Below the pieces are notes generated by a model. The model was not told where the DNA came from and searched no databases. It saw only the letters and a list, made by a program, of their open reading frames with translations. From Myxococcales bacterium (GTDB lineage: Bacteria > Myxococcota > Polyangia > Polyangiales > Polyangiaceae), in the NCBI GenBank assembly GCA_020430865.1, contig JAGQIY010001204.1, forward strand, positions 1 through 11,772: a DNA stretch of 11,772 bases, read 5' to 3'. Numbering within the stretch: position 1 is the stretch's first letter; each line of letters opens with the position of its first letter. The position numbers and the translations under genes were made by a program. Below, piece by piece: positions 1 through 8,124 of this stretch.

Positions 1-1845
1 CAGGTCACGCGGATCAAGCAAGAGCTGGTGCTGGGCGTCGGCGGACGCCGCGCGCTGGCGCGCCTGGGCATCGAGCCGACGGTGCGTCACATGAACGAGG
101 GACACGCGGCGTTCCAGGCCCTGGAGCAGATCCGCATGACCATCGAGGCGCATGACCTCAGCCTGCACGAGGCGCTGTGCGTGAACGCCGCTGGCAACCT
201 GTTCACGACGCACACGCCGGTTCCGGCGGGCATCGATCGTTTCCCGATGGATCTCGTTCGGCAGTATCTGTCGCCGCTCGCTCCGGGCTTGAGAGTCGAC
301 GTGGAGGAGCTGCTGCGCCTTGGCCGAGCCAACCCCGACGATCCCTACGAGGAGTTCTCGATGGCGGTGCTGGCGCTGAAGACTAGCCAGCGGGCGAACG
401 GTGTGGCTCGGCTGCACGGGCGTGTGAGCCGGGCCATGTGGTCGGAGCTCTGGCCTCACACTCCGGTACAGGACGTGCCCATCGGGCACGTCACGAACGG
501 CGTCCACGTGATGAGCTGGATTGGTGTCGAGCTCGCGGAGTTGCTCGATCGGTACTTGCCGCCGCGCTGGCGGTCACACCCCGAGGAACACGAGGTCTGG
601 ACCGGCGTGGAGCAGATCCCCGAGGAGGAGCTGTGGCGGGTTCACGACTCGGGGCGGCACCGTCTGGTCCGCTACCTGAGAGGGCTCTACGAAGAGCGCG
701 TGAAGCGCAACGGTGAGGCGCTCACCAGCGCTCCGGCGGAGGAGGTCTTCGAGCCTCACGCGCTGACCATCGGCTTCGCGCGGCGCTTCGCCACCTACAA
801 GCGCGCGGACCTGGTGTTCTCCAACACCGAGCGCCTACGCCGACTGCTCAGTGACCCGGAGCGCCCCGTACAGATCGTGTTTGCGGGCAAGGCTCATCCG
901 GCGGATCTCGCCGGGAAGGAGCTGATCCAGAAGATCATCCGCTTCGCCCGGGAGAACGGCCTCGAACGACGCATATTCTTTGCGGAAAATTATGACATGG
1001 AGGTCGCGCGCCATTTGGTGCAGGGCGTCGACCTGTGGCTCAACACGCCGCGCCGCCCGATGGAAGCCTCCGGAACCAGCGGCATGAAGGCGGCCATCAA
1101 TGGCGTCTTGAACTGCTCCATCTCGGACGGCTGGTGGGACGAGCGCCCCTCCGCGAACGTTGGCTGGACCATTGGTAACGGCGAGGAGTACAGCGATCGC
1201 GACTACCAGGATCGCATCGAGAGCGAGCGGCTGTATGACTTGCTCGAGCACCAGGTCGTGCCCTGCTTCTATCAGCGTGAGAACGACGTCCCCAACGAGT
1301 GGGTGGCGATGATGAAGCGCAGCATCCGGGAGCTCGCGCCGCGCTTCAACTCACACCGCATGATCCAGGACTACGCAGATCAGTACTACGTGCCGGCGCA
1401 TCTGCACTCTCAGCGCCTCGCCTCCGATGGCTTCAAGGCTGGGCGCGCGCTCTGCCAGTACCTCGATACGCTGCGAGCGAACTGGGGCCAGGTGCGAGTG
1501 GAAGATGCCCACGCCGAGACACAGAGCCCCGTGAACGTACAGCGCCCGCTGAAGGTCGTGGCGCAGGTGGTGTTACCGCCAGCGATAACGCCTCGCATGG
1601 TGAAGGTCCAGGCCTGCTTCGGTCCTCTGGATCCTCGCGGAGAAATCACTCAGATCGCGTCGACGGATCTCACCCTCGAGCAGGAGCTGAGTGGCGGTCG
1701 TTATCGCTATGGCTGCGAGCTCAGCGTGGAGCAGACTGGCGTGCATGGCTTCGCGCTGCGAGTGCTCCCCGATCATCCCGATCTCGCGCAGGCGTTCGTC
1801 CCCGGCCTGATCGCCTGGGAGGCAGCGAGTAGTTCCGGTGAGTGA
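1..1845 (+). CDS. glgP: Alpha-glucan (glycogen/maltodextrin) phosphorylase, GT35, 5'-truncated by the window edge
   Basis: This enzyme releases glucose-1-phosphate from the non-reducing ends of alpha-1,4-glucans using phosphate and a pyridoxal-phosphate cofactor, in the cytoplasm. The reading frame is open from base 1, and the residues before the first internal ATG (base 28) fit the family (RIKQELVLGVGG). The true start therefore lies outside the window, and perhaps 240 N-terminal residues are missing. Visible family motifs, numbered within the fragment, include HMNEGHAAF (about 31-39), NVTNGVH-like GHVTNGVHV (about 163-171), RFATYKRADL (about 262-271) and the cofactor site EASGTSGMKAAING with Lys363. 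The WGW-like SDGWWDE that follows is typical of the shorter GlgP/Thermus-type enzymes rather than the E. coli/animal type. The last 100 or so residues form a beta-rich tail common to this branch. It overlaps the next gene by 8 bp, so the two are probably one transcript. The family call is firm; glycogen versus maltodextrin preference cannot be read from sequence. Confidence 0.95.
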   Translation, partial: QVTRIKQELVLGVGGRRALARLGIEPTVRHMNEGHAAFQALEQIRMTIEAHDLSLHEALCVNAAGNLFTTHTPVPAGIDRFPMDLVRQYLSPLAPGLRVDVEELLRLGRANPDDPYEEFSMAVLALKTSQRANGVARLHGRVSRAMWSELWPHTPVQDVPIGHVTNGVHVMSWIGVELAELLDRYLPPRWRSHPEEHEVWTGVEQIPEEELWRVHDSGRHRLVRYLRGLYEERVKRNGEALTSAPAEEVFEPHALTIGFARRFATYKRADLVFSNTERLRRLLSDPERPVQIVFAGKAHPADLAGKELIQKIIRFARENGLERRIFFAENYDMEVARHLVQGVDLWLNTPRRPMEASGTSGMKAAINGVLNCSISDGWWDERPSANVGWTIGNGEEYSDRDYQDRIESERLYDLLEHQVVPCFYQRENDVPNEWVAMMKRSIRELAPRFNSHRMIQDYADQYYVPAHLHSQRLASDGFKAGRALCQYLDTLRANWGQVRVEDAHAETQSPVNVQRPLKVVAQVVLPPAITPRMVKVQACFGPLDPRGEITQIASTDLTLEQELSGGRYRYGCELSVEQTGVHGFALRVLPDHPDLAQAFVPGLIAWEAASSSGE

Positions 1846-3460
1846 TGAGGACGTCGCCCCGCGACCGCAGCGAGTAGGAGCCTGCGCTCAGGGCGAGCAT
1901 CTGAGGGCCGAGCTCGGATCGCGTTTCGCGATCGAGGCGGAGGTGCCGCTCCAGCCCTCCCACGTCATCGCGCGCACCGACCTGCCGGGGCCGGTGGGGA
2001 CGTTCATCGACTTGCCGCTGCACAAGGTCGCCGGAGACCGCTTCCGGGTGGAGTTCGAGCTGAACCAGCTCGGGGTCTTTCACTTCCAGCTGCACGCTTC
2101 GTGGGACGGCGGCGAGCGCTTCGAGCGTGAGGCGCGTCCGCACGGCAAGCTGAAGGTGGAGCCGCGCCTGGTCAACGACCTGCGCATGTACACCATGATC
2201 CCGCGCGTCAGTGGGCGCTTCCCCAACTGGCAGCGAGAGCTACAGCGCGTCGCTGACATGGGCTTCAACGCGGTTCACCTGCTTCCCATCACGATGATGG
2301 GTAGCTCGCACAGCCCCTACGCGATCTCCGACTGGTTTCGCGTCACCCAGGCCTATGCGGACCCGGCCTCCGTGCGCTCGTCCATCGAGCAGTTCGAGGC
2401 CTTCACCGCGGAAGCCAAGCGTCTGGGGATCGGCCTCTGCATGGACCTGGTGGTCAACCACGTGGCCCGCGGCGGTCAGATCGCACAGGCGCACCCGGAG
2501 TGGATCGTGCCCGATGGCAGCGAAGTCGACGGTCTGAAGCGCGCGGGCTTCTGGGCGGGCAGCAAGTGGGTGAAGTGGGACGACGTGGTGCTGCTGAACA
2601 TGGGGCATCCGGAGCCCAAGGTGCGCCAGGCGCTGTGGGACGAGCTGACACGCTACGCGCTCTTCTGGGCGCGTTTCTCCGCGGAAACTGGAGGTGTGGT
2701 GCGCCTGGACAACGCGCACAGCACCCATCGCGGGTTCATGGAGCAGATGCTGAACGTGCTCAACGCGCGCTACCCTCACGTGGCTGTGCTGGCGGAGCTC
2801 TTCGATACCGAGCAGGCCGCGGAGCGCATCCTGTGGCATGGAGGCGTTCAGCTCCTGCTCGGGACCGCCTGGGAGTCGCCCTACGCCGCGGACACGCGGC
2901 GCTACTTGCTCTATCTGCATCGAGCCGAGCCGCGCCTGCACCACTACCTCCCGGTGCTGTCTCAGGACAGCGGTTCGATTGCCGAGGAGTACGGATCGGC
3001 CGAGGCCACGACAGCGCGCTACGCGGTGGTCGCGTTGCTGGGGCTCGGAGCCACCGGGATCGTGCAGGGAGTGGAGCATGGGACCGATGAACGCGTGGCC
3101 TTCGTGGGGCCGCCCAACGGCTTCCAGGACCTGGGCGTGGGGCGATTCGCCGGCGTGCTGCGGGAGATCAACCACCTCCAGGCATCCGACTCGATTTTCC
3201 GAGCGGCAAAAAACTTGCACTTCATCGACGGCGATCATCCGGCGATTGTCGCCGGTTGTCGCTCTCACCCCCAGACCCAGAAGAACGAGTACCTGGTCGT
3301 CGCGAACTTCGACGTGGGGCGCGAGCACTCGATGCGCTTCCCGGAGAGCTGGCGGGGCAGGCCGCTGCGCTCGCTCTTTGGCGGACATCCGGACCTGCCT
3401 TCGACGCCCGACGAGCTCCGCCTGGAGCCCGCCGGGGTGCGCATCTACCGCTGCGGCTGA
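1838..3460 (+). CDS. GH13 protein resembling the 4-alpha-glucanotransferase half of eukaryotic glycogen debranching enzyme
   Basis: This 540-residue protein has an N-terminal beta-sandwich-like part (about 1-108) and a GH13 barrel (about 115-450). GH13 landmarks are region I MDLVVNH (202-208), region II VVRLDNAHSTH with likely nucleophile Asp291 and Arg289, region III VLAELF with likely acid/base Glu320, and region IV LSQDSG with Asp377. The usual His before that Asp is Gln376. RLDNxHST and the adjacent AELFDTE closely match, from memory, RLDNCHSTP and AELFTGSE of animal/yeast debranching enzymes (GH13_25). The segment FPNWQRELQRVADMGFNAVH matches the same enzymes at the barrel start. I infer a transferase that moves maltosyl or maltotriosyl units off branches before an alpha-1,6-glucosidase acts. 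The GTG start lies inside the phosphorylase stop (GTGAGTGA), implying translational coupling. There is no strong Shine-Dalgarno, and GG(G)AGG sits about 15 nt upstream. GH13 membership is sure; transferase activity is inferred, and alpha-amylase or branching-type activity is possible. Confidence 0.88.
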   Translation: MSDEDVAPRPQRVGACAQGEHLRAELGSRFAIEAEVPLQPSHVIARTDLPGPVGTFIDLPLHKVAGDRFRVEFELNQLGVFHFQLHASWDGGERFEREARPHGKLKVEPRLVNDLRMYTMIPRVSGRFPNWQRELQRVADMGFNAVHLLPITMMGSSHSPYAISDWFRVTQAYADPASVRSSIEQFEAFTAEAKRLGIGLCMDLVVNHVARGGQIAQAHPEWIVPDGSEVDGLKRAGFWAGSKWVKWDDVVLLNMGHPEPKVRQALWDELTRYALFWARFSAETGGVVRLDNAHSTHRGFMEQMLNVLNARYPHVAVLAELFDTEQAAERILWHGGVQLLLGTAWESPYAADTRRYLLYLHRAEPRLHHYLPVLSQDSGSIAEEYGSAEATTARYAVVALLGLGATGIVQGVEHGTDERVAFVGPPNGFQDLGVGRFAGVLREINHLQASDSIFRAAKNLHFIDGDHPAIVAGCRSHPQTQKNEYLVVANFDVGREHSMRFPESWRGRPLRSLFGGHPDLPSTPDELRLEPAGVRIYRCG

Positions 3461-3526
3461 CGCCCTGAGCAGAGGCGCTCGCAGCACGCGCACTGAAGCA
3501 GAAGCACGCGCGCTGAAGCAGAGCGC
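3461..3526. other. Convergent intergenic gap between the two glycogen operons
   Basis: These 66 bp separate the stop codons of two facing genes. Much of the gap is the tandem repeat listed separately. CTGAGC (3465-3470) and its inverse GCTCAG (3525-3530) bracket the repeats. GCGCT (3510-3514) and AGCGC (3522-3526) could form a 5-bp stem. No U-rich tract follows on either strand, so I do not call an intrinsic terminator, although some termination element for both operons would be expected here. Confidence 0.5.
3483..3522. repeat. Two tandem 20-bp repeats in the convergent gap
   Basis: Copy 1 is 3483-3502 and copy 2 is 3503-3522. Both begin AGCACGCGC and end CTGAAGCAGA. They differ only at one position, A at 3492 versus G at 3512. 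They are directly adjacent and non-coding, immediately before the GH57 stop codon. The simplest origin is a local duplication by slippage. Confidence 0.85.
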
Positions 3527-4759
3527 TCAGACGGCGATCTTGCGGTGGTCGTCTGCGGTGAGCTCGAGCAGTCCCTTGCGCTCCAGCTGGTCCCGCAGGT
3601 CGGCGAGCACGTTGTTGTAGATCACGAACGCGTCGTAGGGCGTCTTGTACGGGTTGAAGTACTTGTGCACGTCGCCGTCGCTGAAGAACTTCGTGCACAT
3701 GTAGTAGAAATGGTCGCTGGTGAGCAGCCGCCGCCAGGTGCCGATCAGCTGCACGTCGCCGCTGCGCTTCACGGCTTGTTCCAGGGCGTAGATCGCCTCC
3801 GCGGAGGCGTCCTGCATGGGGTTGCCGAGCCAGGCGGTGACGTCGCGCTCGGCGTCTGCCCAGGACGTGATGAAGGGCACGTCGAGCTTCGCGACCGGAG
3901 GGTGGTTCCGCGCCACTTCCGCGGGGGTATGGAAGCGGAAGTCGGGATGCGCCAGCACGGCCTCGGGCAGGTGCCGCATGCACTCGAAGATTCCGGTCTC
4001 CTCCCACTGGTGCTCGCCGAAGGTCTCGTAGTCCATGAACAGGTTCACGGTCTCGCCGCCACCAGCGATCTGATGCAGCCAGGATGCGAACTTGTCGGCG
4101 GTGAGCGGCCAGCCCGCCCAGTTGCGGTCGGAGAAGCGGAACGCCAGGTCGTCGGACAGGCGGTAGTTCTTGAGCAGGAGCTTGGTCTTGCGACAGGGCG
4201 CCGGCTGATACACGAAGTTCGGGCTGCGCCACTGCAGCGAGCGCTCGGTGCCCTCGGCGATCACCGCATCGAAGCCGAGTCGCTCCACCTCGTGAGCCAG
4301 CTCGTTGTTGTAGATCAGCTCGGTGTTGCGGAAGGTGGTGGGGCGAACGCCGAACTCCTGCTCGATGGTGCGCTGGTGGAGGGACACCTGCTCGGCGAAC
4401 TCGGGGCGCGAGAACAGGAACGCCAGGGAGTGGTAGTAGGTCTCGCCGATCAGCTCGACGCAGCCGGTGTCCACCAGCGCGCGGAAGCTGTCTAGTACCT
4501 CGGGGCAATACATCCTGAACTGCTCGATGGCAGTGCCCGTGATCGAGTAGCTGATGCGGAAGCGCCCGTCGGTCTTGCGGATCAGATCGAGCATCAGGCG
4601 GTTCGTCGGCAAGTAGCACTTGTCAGCGACCTTGCGCATGATGTGGCAGTTGGCGCGGTCGTCCTCGTAGTCGTGGTCGCGACCGATGTTGAAGTAGCGG
4701 TAGTCGGGACGCAGCCGGAACGGCTGATGAACCTGGAAATAAAAGCAAACCGAGATCAT
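3527..4759 (-). CDS. GH57 family alpha-glucan hydrolase/transferase (alpha-amylase-like)
   Basis: A 410-residue cytoplasmic glycoside hydrolase of family GH57, which holds alpha-amylases, 4-alpha-glucanotransferases and branching enzymes acting on alpha-glucans. Visible conserved regions are FQVHQP (8-13), GETYYHS (105-111), FRNTELIYNNE (143-153, likely nucleophile Glu147), MDYETFGEHQW (242-252, likely acid/base Asp243) and DHFYYMCTKF near 349-358. No signal peptide is visible. The length is close to the short archaeal/bacterial alpha-amylase-like GH57 group and below the 500-plus residues usual for GH57 branching enzymes. The ATG at 4759 is chosen because it overlaps the upstream stop as ATGA and has a near-perfect Shine-Dalgarno; an upstream in-frame extension of 18 residues lies inside the preceding gene and has no family resemblance. 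As the last gene of the GH133-GT4-GH57 operon, it probably processes the polymer made by the GT4 enzyme. The exact activity is unresolved. Confidence 0.93.
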   Translation of the reverse strand: MISVCFYFQVHQPFRLRPDYRYFNIGRDHDYEDDRANCHIMRKVADKCYLPTNRLMLDLIRKTDGRFRISYSITGTAIEQFRMYCPEVLDSFRALVDTGCVELIGETYYHSLAFLFSRPEFAEQVSLHQRTIEQEFGVRPTTFRNTELIYNNELAHEVERLGFDAVIAEGTERSLQWRSPNFVYQPAPCRKTKLLLKNYRLSDDLAFRFSDRNWAGWPLTADKFASWLHQIAGGGETVNLFMDYETFGEHQWEETGIFECMRHLPEAVLAHPDFRFHTPAEVARNHPPVAKLDVPFITSWADAERDVTAWLGNPMQDASAEAIYALEQAVKRSGDVQLIGTWRRLLTSDHFYYMCTKFFSDGDVHKYFNPYKTPYDAFVIYNNVLADLRDQLERKGLLELTADDHRKIAV

Positions 4760-6036
4760 GACTTGATTACCTCCCCATAGACTTCGACCACGCGCGCTGC
4801 CGCGCGGGACCAATCAACGGCCTCGAGATCGCGCCGGTGCTGCTCCACCAGCTCCTGAGCCTTGTCTTGTTTCGTGAGCAACTCGACGATGGCGTCGACC
4901 AAGCAGTCGATGTCCCAGAAGTCGACCTGCACCGAGTTGGGCAGCGTCTCTGCGACGCCGGTCTGCTTGCTGAGGATCACCGGGACGTCGTGCTTGATGG
5001 CTTCGAACGGCGTGATGCCGAAGGGCTCCGACACCGACGGAAACACGTAGAGATCGCTCTGAGCGAACATGCGATCGACCTCCTCGCCCTTGAGGAAGCC
5101 AGTGAAGTGAAAGTGGTTGGTGATGCGCAGCTGAGCCGCGCGCTCGATCATGCGCGGCAGCATGTCGCCGCTGCCCGCCATGACGAAGCGCACGTTTCGC
5201 ACGCGCTCGAGCACCTTCGCCGCGGCCTCGACGAAGTAGTCAGGGCCCTTCTGCATCGTCACGCGACCCAGGAAGAGCACGACCTTCTCCTTGAGTGGTC
5301 GCTCGATCTGGCTGCGGTCGACGCGCTTGTCCTTGGAGACGGCGTTGTGCACGACGCGCACCTTGTCCGGGTCGACGCCATAGCGATCGATCAGGGTCTG
5401 CCGGGTGCGTCCACTCACCGCGATCACGCGGTCCGCGCGGTGTACTCCCATGCGCTCGATGTCGTAGATCCCCTGGTTGACGTGCTCCCCGCTGCGATCG
5501 AACTCGGTGGCGTGCACGTGCACCACCAGGGGCTTGCCGCTGACGTCCGCTGCAGCGATTCCAGCAGGAAAAGTCATCCAGTCGTGGGCGTGGACGATGT
5601 CGTGAGGCTCCAGGCGCCCGAGACGGCCGCCGATGATCGCGTAGCGATGCACCTCGCCGAACAGATCGCTCGAGTAGTCACCGCCCATCTCGAGCAGGCC
5701 GCGTGGCTCTGCGTCTGTGGGCTGTATCATCACGGAAACGCGCTCTTCCCACGCTGCGCGATAGCTCTCCGGCGTCTCGTAGGGACGCAGAGGAGACGGG
5801 ATCTCGATGGTCTTGAACAGGCTATGGGTGGCGATGTCCGGTTCCTTGGGAACCGGGACCTGATTGGCGCCGATCAGCGCCACGTGCTGGCCCTCGCTCG
5901 GGTCGTCGATGCGCGGCAGAACGAACGCGATCTCGACTCCCTGTTGACTCAGACCCAGGGTCAGTCCGTGGCAGGCCGTACCCAGGCCTCCACTGATCAA
6001 TGGCGGGAACTCCCAGCCAAACATCAGGATCTTCAT
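4756..6036 (-). CDS. GT4 glycosyltransferase, glycogen-synthase-like
   Basis: A 426-residue retaining GT-B glycosyltransferase. The N-terminal Rossmann half begins MKILMFGWEFPPLISGGLG, where the glycine loop (16-19) resembles the KTGGLG loop of glycogen synthase but lacks its Lys. HAHDWMTF (149-156) follows. The C-terminal half has FLGRVTMQKGPDYF (255-268), with the donor-phosphate Arg/Lys pair, and the E-x7-E signature EPFGITPFE (337-345). These features fit archaeal/bacterial GT4 alpha-glucan synthases, which transfer glucose from ADP- or UDP-glucose onto alpha-1,4-glucan. The donor cannot be read here, and a GlgM-type maltose-1-phosphate synthase is an alternative. The gene starts 9 bp after the GH133 stop and overlaps the GH57 start by 4 bp, so all three should be cotranscribed. 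Its place between a debrancher and a GH57 enzyme supports an alpha-glucan role over cell-wall or lipid glycosylation. The ATG at 6036 begins the conserved N-terminus exactly. Confidence 0.9.
   Translation of the reverse strand: MKILMFGWEFPPLISGGLGTACHGLTLGLSQQGVEIAFVLPRIDDPSEGQHVALIGANQVPVPKEPDIATHSLFKTIEIPSPLRPYETPESYRAAWEERVSVMIQPTDAEPRGLLEMGGDYSSDLFGEVHRYAIIGGRLGRLEPHDIVHAHDWMTFPAGIAAADVSGKPLVVHVHATEFDRSGEHVNQGIYDIERMGVHRADRVIAVSGRTRQTLIDRYGVDPDKVRVVHNAVSKDKRVDRSQIERPLKEKVVLFLGRVTMQKGPDYFVEAAAKVLERVRNVRFVMAGSGDMLPRMIERAAQLRITNHFHFTGFLKGEEVDRMFAQSDLYVFPSVSEPFGITPFEAIKHDVPVILSKQTGVAETLPNSVQVDFWDIDCLVDAIVELLTKQDKAQELVEQHRRDLEAVDWSRAAARVVEVYGEVIKS
4769..4776 (-). promoter_or_regulatory. Strong ribosome binding site for the GH57 gene
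   Basis: On the minus strand GGGGAGGT lies 9 nt before the ATG at 4759, inside the 3' end of the upstream GT4 gene. This decides the GH57 start. With the ATGA stop/start overlap it suggests both coupling and independent initiation. Confidence 0.8.
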
Positions 6037-6045
6037 CTTGGGGTC

Positions 6046-8082
6046 TCAACCAGCCTCGGCTGTCGCTCCGCGTTCGGTGCGTTGGGATTGGATCTGGGGT
6101 TGGGGGTGAGGGTGCAGGCTGCGCTGGAGCGAAGCGTTCGCCCGCAGCAGTTCGCCGACGCTCCACGCCTGGGCAATGCAGCCGCCGGGAGCGAACGGCT
6201 GCTCGGCGTCGAAGACCTCGGCGATGCTGCCGAGGCCGTATTCCCCGAGGTGGCGCTCGAAGAGCGGTGCAAACGTCTGGCTGAGGCGCGCGGCGGTTGC
6301 TGCGGAGTCCTCGGCGGTGCGCAAAGACGCGCTCACGTAGTGGCCGATCAGCCAGGGCCAGACGGTCCCCTGATGGTAGGCGCCGTCTCGCTCCTCCGGG
6401 GAGCCAGCGTAGTGGGCGTGGTAGCCGGGACTCGTGGGGCTCAGGGTGCGCAACCCGTAGGGCGTCACCAGCGCTTCGCTCACTGCACGCACGATCGAGC
6501 GGGCCTGGTCCTCTGACAGCAACCCGGGGACGCCCAGTGACACCGCGATGAGCTGGTTCGGGCGAAGCTCGCTGTGCGCGGTGCTACCCGCGTCGTGGAG
6601 CTCGACCACGTCTGCCAGGTAGCGCTCTTCAGGCAGCCAGAACGTTCGGGCGAAGTTCTGCTTGGCGCGATCCCGGAGCGCGGCGACGTCGGCGAGACGA
6701 GAACTCGGTTCGTCGCTCAGCTCCAGTACCAGGTCCAGCAGGTGGATCCACAGCGCGTTGATCTCCACCGCCAGGCCCCGACGCGGGGTCACCGGCACGC
6801 CGTGCACCTTCGCGTCCATCCAGGTCAGCTGAGCGTCCGACCACACCAGGCCGGACTCCTGGAGCCACAGTCCAGGGGTCGCACGTCGCATCACGGCGTC
6901 GACGATGTCTGCCAGCGCTGGCAGGAACGCGCGCGCCTCGGCGTGTGCCAGCTGACGGAGCTCCCCCACCGCCCAGCCGAACCAGAGCGAGGCATCCACC
7001 GAGTTGTATGCGTGATCCCCACTCGCGTTCAGGAAGTTGGGGATCAAGCCGGAGCGCGCCTGACCCGCGAACGTACGCAGGATGCGCGTGCCCTCGGCGA
7101 GACGACCTGTGCCGAAGCACAATCCCGGCACGGCGATCATGGCGTCTCGCCCCCAGCACTCGAACCACGGGTACCCCGCCTGGATGGCGAGACCCGACGG
7201 CGTCTCGACGAGGAAGTCCTCGGCACGCGCAGAGAGTTCCGCCACCGGACCTGGCAGACCTGCGAATTTCGCGTCTCGCGCCTCACGCCGTTCAAGCTCT
7301 GCTTGCCAGGTTTCGCTGGGCGTCTGCTCGCCGGCACACGTCCCCACGCGTAGGGTGAAGCTGGAGCCAGGTCGCATCGCGACCTCGAACAGTCCAGGGC
7401 AGAACAAATCTTCCCGGAAATCGAAGCCCCGTTGCTGTTCGCGGGGGTACTCGAAGCGGTAGTACCAGTGAGGGCCAGGGAAGAACTCCAGGTGAACGCC
7501 GGCTTCGTGCTCGAAGAACAGGTCGGGCATGCCGGGGTACGGACTGATCTTGTGGCGCAGCCCCTCCGGGAACACCCTGGCCCGCAGAGCAAAGTTCTCG
7601 TGAGTCAGACGGTGCAACCCGCGAAACGCGAGCAAGGGGGTGAGCTCCAGCTCGCACGGTTCGGCGTCTGCGCTGAGGGTGTAGCGCAGCAGCACTGCGT
7701 CCTGCCCGCGCGGCATGAGCAGCGAGGTCTCGAGTGTTCCGCGATCCAGGGAGTAGCGCCAGCGTGGATGAGGGGAGCGCGAGAAGGCCGCCAGTCGGCG
7801 AAAGCCCTGGGGGTGGATCGCGCCAGGGAACAGGTTCGTTCCGAGCTCGAGACGTTGCCCTGCGGAGATCAATGTGGCGTCCAGCTTGGAGAGCAGCACG
7901 TGAGGCTCGGGAGTGCGGCTGATCAACAGGCCGTGGTACTTGCGCGTGTGCGCGACCGCGACGCTCGATGAAGCGAAACCGCCGAGGCCGTTGGTCTCCA
8001 GCCATTCCTGAGCCAGCACGGCCTCGGGGCTCGTGTCGAGTTTGGCGGACGGAGCCGCAGCGGGTCGCTCGAGGTTGTGCAT
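6046..8082 (-). CDS. Amylo-alpha-1,6-glucosidase (GH133), glycogen debranching enzyme glucosidase half
   Basis: A 678-residue protein that should hydrolyse the single alpha-1,6-linked glucose left at a branch point, releasing glucose. The N-terminal domain (about 20-260) has EWLETNGLGGFASSS (26-40) and TRKYHGLL (46-53), as in bacterial/archaeal debranching enzymes. The alpha/alpha-barrel (about 280-650) shows WFECWGRDAMIAVPG (306-320), YNSVDASLWF (359-368), TWMDAK (420-425), YHQGTVWPWLIG (569-580) and GSIAEVFDAEQP ending in CIAQAWSVGE (618-644). By analogy with eukaryotic debranchers, Asp423 and Glu622 are the likely catalytic pair. There is no GH13 domain on this chain. The last 25 residues are His/Pro/Gln-rich and probably disordered. 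It is the first gene of the minus-strand operon. The ATG at 8082 lacks a clear Shine-Dalgarno; a GTG at codon 22 is possible, still before the first conserved motif. Confidence 0.93.
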   Translation of the reverse strand: MHNLERPAAAPSAKLDTSPEAVLAQEWLETNGLGGFASSSVAVAHTRKYHGLLISRTPEPHVLLSKLDATLISAGQRLELGTNLFPGAIHPQGFRRLAAFSRSPHPRWRYSLDRGTLETSLLMPRGQDAVLLRYTLSADAEPCELELTPLLAFRGLHRLTHENFALRARVFPEGLRHKISPYPGMPDLFFEHEAGVHLEFFPGPHWYYRFEYPREQQRGFDFREDLFCPGLFEVAMRPGSSFTLRVGTCAGEQTPSETWQAELERREARDAKFAGLPGPVAELSARAEDFLVETPSGLAIQAGYPWFECWGRDAMIAVPGLCFGTGRLAEGTRILRTFAGQARSGLIPNFLNASGDHAYNSVDASLWFGWAVGELRQLAHAEARAFLPALADIVDAVMRRATPGLWLQESGLVWSDAQLTWMDAKVHGVPVTPRRGLAVEINALWIHLLDLVLELSDEPSSRLADVAALRDRAKQNFARTFWLPEERYLADVVELHDAGSTAHSELRPNQLIAVSLGVPGLLSEDQARSIVRAVSEALVTPYGLRTLSPTSPGYHAHYAGSPEERDGAYHQGTVWPWLIGHYVSASLRTAEDSAATAARLSQTFAPLFERHLGEYGLGSIAEVFDAEQPFAPGGCIAQAWSVGELLRANASLQRSLHPHPQPQIQSQRTERGATAEAG

Positions 8083-8106
8083 GGCGGACTCGACAGACTG
8101 AAGGTG

Positions 8107-8124
8107 GCCGGTCCTGAAACCGGC
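8107..8124. promoter_or_regulatory. Inverted repeat in the GH133 leader
   Basis: GCCGGT (8107-8112) and ACCGGC (8119-8124) are perfect inverse copies around a 6-base loop, centred about 33 nt before the GH133 start. It could be a repressor operator or a short RNA hairpin in the 5' leader. No T-run follows on the minus strand, so a terminator is unlikely. Chance occurrence in GC-rich DNA is possible. Confidence 0.35.

Noticed and set aside
2240..3493. 417-codon minus-strand open frame
   Set aside because: Antisense to the GH13 gene, which carries all four catalytic regions in the plus frame. The translation is His/Arg-rich without recognisable domains.
4837..6516. 559-codon plus-strand open frame
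   Set aside because: It lies antisense to the GT4 and GH133 genes, whose motifs are unmistakable. Its translation has no family features. Long antisense frames are expected in GC-rich coding DNA.
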